Positions 61,401-64,000 of a DNA stretch of 64,000 bases are shown one piece after another. The notes beneath the pieces were generated by a model. The model searched no databases. It saw only the letters and a list, made by a program, of their open reading frames with translations, and had not been told where the DNA came from. Numbering within the stretch: the first letter of the stretch is position 1; each line of letters opens with the position of its first letter. Both the position numbers and the translations under genes were made by a program. This DNA is from Leguminivora glycinivorella. Lineage: Eukaryota; Arthropoda; Insecta; Lepidoptera; Tortricidae. The DNA lies in contig NC_062990.1 of the NCBI RefSeq assembly GCF_023078275.1, positions 13,841,549-13,905,548 on the forward strand, given 5' to 3'.

Positions 61401-63640
61401 AATTTTGCTAGCTTGGAATAAAAAGTAGGTTTTGTCGGCTGTGATGGGATGTTTTTCCCGTTTCGAAGCTGGTTACCAATTTTTAGTTACGGAAACGGTA
61501 CTAAAGTTATAATAATTATTTGTTAGAGTGACCTTATGCTTAAGAGAGCCTTTCGCTTCAGAACGTTACATTTTTTAAATAAATTCGTATTGTTATTTGT
61601 TATCTTACCTTAATTGTGCGACGTCTCTTTCTTTCATGAGCTGTGTTTTCTTCATAGCGTAGTTTGTGGGATGTGATCTAAACCTTTCTTTTTCTTGTAC
61701 CATTTTTTCTACATCTTCTTCCTAATTATAAAAACGAAAAGAATTATATTATCAAAGAATTAACAATAACATCTCTACCGCCTTAGATTATCCAAAGATC
61801 GAGATCTTAAACACAGACTATCATAAATAGAGATGTGTCAACCCGGTTCAAACCGAGTTAGGCTCAACTCGGTCCGACTCGGTTTGACAGTTGACCAAAC
61901 CGGTTCCAACGAGCAGACGGAACGCAGCCGAACGAACGTACCGATCGGTCCCACTCCCACATGACTCCACTCGAAAATGTTGATAACGAAACCGGCAATA
62001 TCGGCTTCGATTATCCAAAAATCGAGATCATAAACACAGACTATCATAAATTCATAAAATAATGCATGAAAACAAGTCGAAGATTAAAAGACAACCTCGT
62101 AAGGCACATTCGGAGGACAAAATAAATTCTAAAGTGTACTAAATGTTGGAAAATATGTAAACTACATGTTCTATATCATAGATATTACCTACTGGTTGTT
62201 TGTATAGCAACGTATTTTTGAAATTACTTTTGACTGTTCTACTTCACTCTTATTATGTCATCCACGGAATAAACACACTTTTACCTAATTAAAGTGGTTT
62301 TCCTCTATTACTAAAAAAGGGAAAATTTTAAATTTTTAAGTTAACAAAAAAATTGTCCTAAAAATAGGGCATTGGACATTACTATTACTATCAGTGTTTT
62401 CAGCGCTGCAAAAAAATACTTTTTAAGAGCTGGTAACTGAAATCATGAAAGGCTTTTATTAATTATCGCTTTTTTTTTAATTTTGTGGGACAACAATATT
62501 AAATTGTGCTTATGTTTTGTCACCAACTTTTATCAAATCTACGAAAAATTCTGTACAAATTGTTCAAAATCTACAGAATTTTATAGAAATCTTTCATAAT
62601 AAAAGAACTACAAAAAATAAAACATATACTCGGTCATGTCAACCAAGTCTGTCAGTAAATAAGAACAGAGAAAACTATATGCATCATTTTCTTTAGGGTG
62701 CTAGAGAAAAGGATACCTATAGTTTTCTTAGTTCTTATTTACTGACAGACTTGTTTGACAGAATATATACGTTTTTTAAATAGTTTGATGATATATCTTA
62801 CCTTAAACTCATACATAAGCGCTTCCTTAACCTCTGAAATCTTGGTCCTAACAAAGTCCATGGTGGGTGGTTTTTTGTTCGCGTCCTTTATCGCTTTGTG
62901 CCATTTCTGGAACTCGCTGTCTGTGAACTCCTGAAAATTTAGATAGGGTAGAAATAAATAAGATTCTATTGAATTTAATTATAACAAGTGATTGTAGGAT
63001 GTAAGATTGAGGAAATATAAAGTAAACTGATCTTTGATTTGATCAATATCCGGTTGTACTCACGACGAATGTTCGAGAGATCTGCTAAATTTATATTTCG
63101 ACAACCTTAGCTAGTTTTTCGTTTTCCTTTGTGTCACATCAACAAAACATCGTACTTTAGTATTTAAAGCTATGTTTAGGTGTATCCATACTTCCATACT
63201 AATATAATAAATAAATTCTGTGGGTCTAGTGAAAAAGGGTATAACTCACATTGCCTCGCTGAAAAAGGGCACAAGTCCCACCTCGGACTTGTGACCTTTT
63301 TCACCGAGTCAATTTGAGTTATACCCTTTTTCACTAGACTCACAGTATTATAAATGGGAGTGTGTGTGTCTGTTTGTTTGTCCGTCTTTCACGGCAAAAC
63401 GGAGCGACGAATTGACGTGATTTTTTAAGTGGAGATAGTTGAAGGGATGGAGAGTGACATAGGCTACTTTTTGTCTCTTTCTACAAAAGCTAGTATTGTT
63501 ATATTTACCTGATTACTGACGAACTCCAATCGGAATACTCTGTCTTGTGTCCCGTGTCGTAACTTTAGACCTTTATTTGTTCGCGTGTTTCCCAAATTGT
63601 ATACTTTTGCTGTTTCATATACGTCTATGATTTCTGCTAC
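52280..63640 (-). CDS. Rtf1: RTF1, PAF1-complex transcription elongation factor (C-terminal 298 residues, 7 exons)
   Basis: Nuclear subunit or associate of the PAF1 complex on elongating RNA polymerase II; its Plus3 domain binds phosphorylated SPT5 (known for the family). Exons: 63640-63509, 62930-62802, 61721-61609, 59892-59724, 57681-57583, 54148-54034, 52419-52280. Exon ends are in matching phase throughout (0, 0, 2, 0, 0, 1). Visible: Plus3 core LGNTRTNKGLKLRHG and RVFRLEFVSNQ; EKERFRSHPTNYAMKKTQL; coiled-coil-prone NAKIQELEERANHLDKTRTS; ISYINNRNRKMNVESAEKAI; DDPFTRRHTKPVM; C-terminal YSLHDFDISIDLDLP and RSLNLEEYKKRHGLI. The N-terminal part and promoter are beyond 64000. Splice sites are all standard. 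Confidence 0.97.
52427..52956 (+). mobile_element. tRNA-derived SINE-1 split by another insertion
   Basis: Head GGTGGCCTAACGGTAAGAGC, GGTTCGAACCCCGGCTCGTA; body to about 52657; tail GTGGCAAATGCCGGGATAAC at 52919-52956. About 260 bp of another element lies between. Confidence 0.82.
52658..52917. mobile_element. Element with Penelope-like terminal motifs inside a SINE
   Basis: AGACTTATATTGACCGGGAT at left and GGTCAATATAAGTCTAATAA at right; inside, CTCCCGATATTTCGACGCAG and CGGAAAACTGACGAAGGCGG. A shorter relative is at 15135-15240. Confidence 0.55.
52958..53113. mobile_element. MITE family D, copy 3
   Basis: GATGTAGTGCGAAAAGCTGT and inverse-like AGCTTTTCGCATAG; CTTGTACTGAGACTGACTGA inside. Confidence 0.72.
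53479..53789 (+). mobile_element. Non-autonomous Helitron (Lep1-like), copy 5, rearranged
   Basis: TCCATACTAATATTATAAAT start and AAAAGCTAG end. Holds a 12-G run (53580-53591), a second partial hairpin, and a 38-bp piece matching repeat G. Confidence 0.78.
53803..53935. mobile_element. Interspersed repeat G, copy 2
   Basis: CTACGTCGGTGGCAAACAAG to GCCACCCCATTAGAAACTTG; matches 10270-10395. Confidence 0.7.
54034..54148 (-). CDS. Rtf1: RTF1 exon: HDFD segment
   Basis: 115 nt, phase 0 to 1; acceptor TTATTTTCAG, donor GTAAGT. ASMYSLHDFDISIDLDLPV. Confidence 0.95.
54262..54527 (-). mobile_element. tRNA-derived SINE-2 copy
   Basis: ACAGATTGACTGAGGCCCAC, TCATCACACAAATAAATGCC, CCGGGATTCGAACCCGGGAC, GCGCCAGACCGGTCGTC. 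In an RTF1 intron. Confidence 0.85.
55219..55345 (+). mobile_element. SINE-2 fragment
   Basis: ATATTTGTTCCTGAGTCATG to AGTACAAGCTTTGCTTA. Confidence 0.75.
55405..55720 (+). mobile_element. Interspersed repeat J, copy 3
   Basis: CGTATAGACAGATAAAGTCT to GATCCTCTTTGG. Confidence 0.75.
55770..56035 (-). mobile_element. tRNA-derived SINE-2 copy
   Basis: ACAGATTGACTGAGTCCCAC to GCGACTTAGCAGGCAGGGTC; a small rearrangement near the head. Confidence 0.82.
56191..56394 (+). mobile_element. Non-autonomous Helitron (Lep1-like), copy 6
   Basis: TCCATACTAATATTATAAAT start; ends GCTAA (CTRR). Confidence 0.83.
56475..57157. mobile_element. Repeat L, copy 3, holding two nested MITEs
   Basis: Repeat L flanks 56475-56508 (CCCTCACTAAAGCGAGGAAA) and 56975-57157 (TTTTTACCCGCTGGCATTAA). 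Family A MITE at 56513-56970 lies inside it. A third palindromic element (56566-56712; CATCCACATATTACGTTACA and inverse, with TTTTTGGACCCCTCCCCCCT) lies inside the MITE. Confidence 0.78.
57214..57525 (+). mobile_element. tRNA-derived SINE-1, full length
   Basis: A box GGTGGCCTAGCGGTAAGAGC, B box GGGTTCGAACCCC, ends CTCGTACCA at the tRNA part, body and GATGATG tail. ATTAGTTAGTGT flanks both ends (about 57196 and 57524), a clear target-site duplication. Confidence 0.92.
57583..57681 (-). CDS. Rtf1: RTF1 exon: DPFTRR segment
   Basis: 99 nt, phase 0; acceptor TTATTTACAG, donor GTACAA. VKAMKGKKTDDPFTRRHTK then HQGGRAQ. The DPFTRR box is a hallmark of RTF1. Confidence 0.96.
58084..58540. mobile_element. 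MITE family N, copy 2, interrupted
   Basis: CACTTTCGCAACCGAGCA at 58089; resumes near 58405 (CTCGTGAACTTTGCTCGGAT, CTGGGCGGGTTCTCGCCAT). About 290 bp of low-complexity sequence lies between. Confidence 0.65.
58545..58848. mobile_element. 300 bp near-perfect palindrome
   Basis: TAAATATAAGATCATACCAT on the left is mirrored on the right; arms about 140 bp with ATGCGACCGAATAAGAACGC and GTAGATTGGCGTTAAGTGTC mirrored. In an RTF1 intron. Confidence 0.85.
59145..59272 (-). pseudogene. Partial duplicate of an RTF1 exon
   Basis: About 128 bp, 3' part of the exon plus its donor (GTCAGT), copied 572 bp downstream with a few substitutions. The copy lacks the acceptor half; beyond the breakpoint the sequence is unrelated. 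Probably skipped. Confidence 0.8.
59595..59700. mobile_element. Retroposon 3' end
   Basis: ATAAACTCTTTATTGTACAA, CCCTTTAAGGGATTTCTTCC; lies between the two copies of the RTF1 exon. Confidence 0.6.
59724..59892 (-). CDS. Rtf1: RTF1 exon: coiled-coil region
   Basis: 169 nt, starts by completing a split Arg codon (AG + G); acceptor TTTAACAG, donor GTTAGT. GDDETVFDLNAKIQELEER to ESAEKAIMEE. A partial copy lies at 59153-59272. Confidence 0.95.
59945..60365. mobile_element. GGCAGAATA / GCATAATA repeat element
   Basis: Many short phrases such as TTTGGCAGAATATTG and TAGCATAATATTAC, and GGGTTACCCTCATGTGGCAG near the left end, repeated at 60350. Related to 54985-55095. Confidence 0.5.
60535..61505. 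mobile_element. Repeat with TTTTGTAACCAGTTACAAAA phrases
   Basis: Repeated GTAACCAGTTACAA and CCCGTTTCGAAGC(C/T)GGTTACCA. Includes the common ACGGACAGACGGACAG...GGAACCCTAAAAA piece at 60718-60790. Origin uncertain. Confidence 0.5.
61609..61721 (-). CDS. Rtf1: RTF1 exon: post-Plus3 linker
   Basis: 113 nt, ends in phase 2; acceptor TATAATTAG, donor GTAAGA. EEDVEKMVQEKERFRS and MKKTQLMKERDVAQL. Confidence 0.95.
61787..62051. repeat. 44 bp direct repeats around a 180 bp insert
   Basis: GATTATCCAAAGATCGAGAT...CACAGACTATCATAAAT at 61787-61829 and, with two changes, at 62009-62051. The insert is rich in ACTCGGT/ACCGAGT and CCGGTT. Confidence 0.75.
62628..62772. mobile_element. Palindromic MITE family C, copy 2
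   Basis: AAGTCTGTCAGTAAATAAGA and inverse; centre GGGTGCTAGAGAAAAGGATA identical to the 9.4 kb copy. Confidence 0.8.
62802..62930 (-). CDS. Rtf1: RTF1 exon: end of Plus3 domain
   Basis: 129 nt, phase 0; acceptor AATTTTCAG, donor GTAAGA. 43 residues, EFTDSEFQKWHKAIKD to KEALMYEFK. Confidence 0.96.
63193..63493 (+). mobile_element. Lep1-like Helitron, copy 7, with a MITE inside
   Basis: TCCATACTAATATAATAAAT start, AAAAGCTAG end. A palindrome (63222-63348; GTGGGTCTAGTGAAAAAGGG and inverse) splits the 5' region. Confidence 0.82.
63509..63640 (-). CDS. Rtf1: RTF1 exon: Plus3 domain core
   Basis: 132 nt, phase 0 at both ends; acceptor CTTTTACAG, donor GTAAAT. 44 residues, starts VAEIIDVYETAKVY. 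Confidence 0.96.
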
Positions 63641-63694
63641 CTGTAAAAGTGTTTAATTATAAAAACAGGTAGTTTTTCATTACTCTTGTAGGTT

Positions 63695-63847
63695 AGGATC
63701 CCCCCACATCTGGCGTCTCGCGAGCGTAGCATCGGGCCAACTGTATGGCAAAGCCTGAGGCCGCGTCGGCGCGACGTCGACGCGACGTCTTTTTCCATAC
63801 ATTTGGCCCGACGCTACGCTCGCGAGACGCTAGATGTGGGGGGACAC
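63695..63847. mobile_element. Palindromic MITE
   Basis: CCCCCCACATCTGGCGTCTC left, inverse right; GCGAGCGTAGCATCGGGCCA mirrored. Lies just upstream (in gene orientation) of the RTF1 Plus3 exon. Confidence 0.75.
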
Positions 63848-64000
63848 TTAACTGGAAGAGATCCCTCATAGGGATAAGTCCGCTTTTATATTATACTTTT
63901 TTAAGATACATTTTCAAAGATGTGACCGCTTATCATAAAAAAGAAATTTGCATTGATGTTTATACGAATAACCTTTCAGAGCGTCATTGTGGCAAGTGAC

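Noticed and set aside
63745..63999. 84-codon plus frame
   Set aside because: Begins in a palindromic MITE antisense to RTF1 and runs into AT-rich intron.

Overview
The window is chromosomal DNA of a lepidopteran (moth or butterfly). The evidence is short 3' splice sites with strong T-rich tracts, Lep1-type Helitrons (TCCATACTAATATTATAAA start, GCGAGCGAAGCCGCGGGC hairpin, CTAG end), tRNA-derived SINEs, RTE-, jockey- and Penelope-like retroelement fragments, dozens of palindromic MITEs, and the RTF1 gene with insect-style sequence. Most of the bases are introns and transposons; the host genes are few and heavily split.

Left third (about 0.6-26.7 kb, plus strand): a gene that simple ORF-finding cannot see. 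I find 32 tiny coding exons (9-57 nt, last coding exon 87 nt), every one a multiple of 3, every one open in phase 0, and every one bounded by a T-rich AG acceptor and a GT donor. They are followed by a stop codon, a donor just after it, and a 3' UTR exon with AATAAA. The predicted product is about 272 residues from about 816 coding bases spread over 25.6 kb. It consists of a repeated Cys-x-Cys motif alternating with Thr/Ser/Pro-rich linkers, then a Lys-rich helical part and a two-Cys tail. A three-exon module (DC-x / C-x-x-K / T-rich) has been duplicated in tandem, introns included. Two further exon-like units (18260-18315 and 23695-23740) are off-phase; the second looks like a signal-peptide exon that would open an alternative frame. 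The 5' end lies outside the window. A 99-105 bp satellite and a 120 bp satellite (1.66-5.86 kb) sit in the first visible intron.

Middle (27-45 kb): a cluster of related genes for small secreted proteins, three on plus (28.8, 35.7 and 41.5 kb) and one on minus (44.3 kb), plus a fifth unrelated secreted-protein remnant on minus (38.4 kb). All five have a 3' splice site 0-9 nt before the ATG, so each has a non-coding first exon. Only the 44.3 kb copy is intact; the others carry frameshifts. The family resembles lepidopteran proteins labelled spherulin-2A-like (tentative). Between them lie a large Penelope palindrome (31.34-32.51 kb), a transposon holding a 56 bp minisatellite with TTAGG-like cores (32.5-34.3 kb), and LINE 3' ends.

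Right (45-64 kb): transposon-rich intergenic DNA to about 52 kb, then the C-terminal 298 residues of RTF1 (PAF1-complex transcription elongation factor) on minus, in seven exons from 63.64 kb down to the stop at 52.28 kb. The gene's 5' part is outside the window. One RTF1 exon is partly duplicated (59.15 kb), and a SINE abuts the acceptor of the last exon.

Transposon families are mostly named by structure, because no database search was possible. Frameshifts may be real decay or uncorrected sequencing indels.
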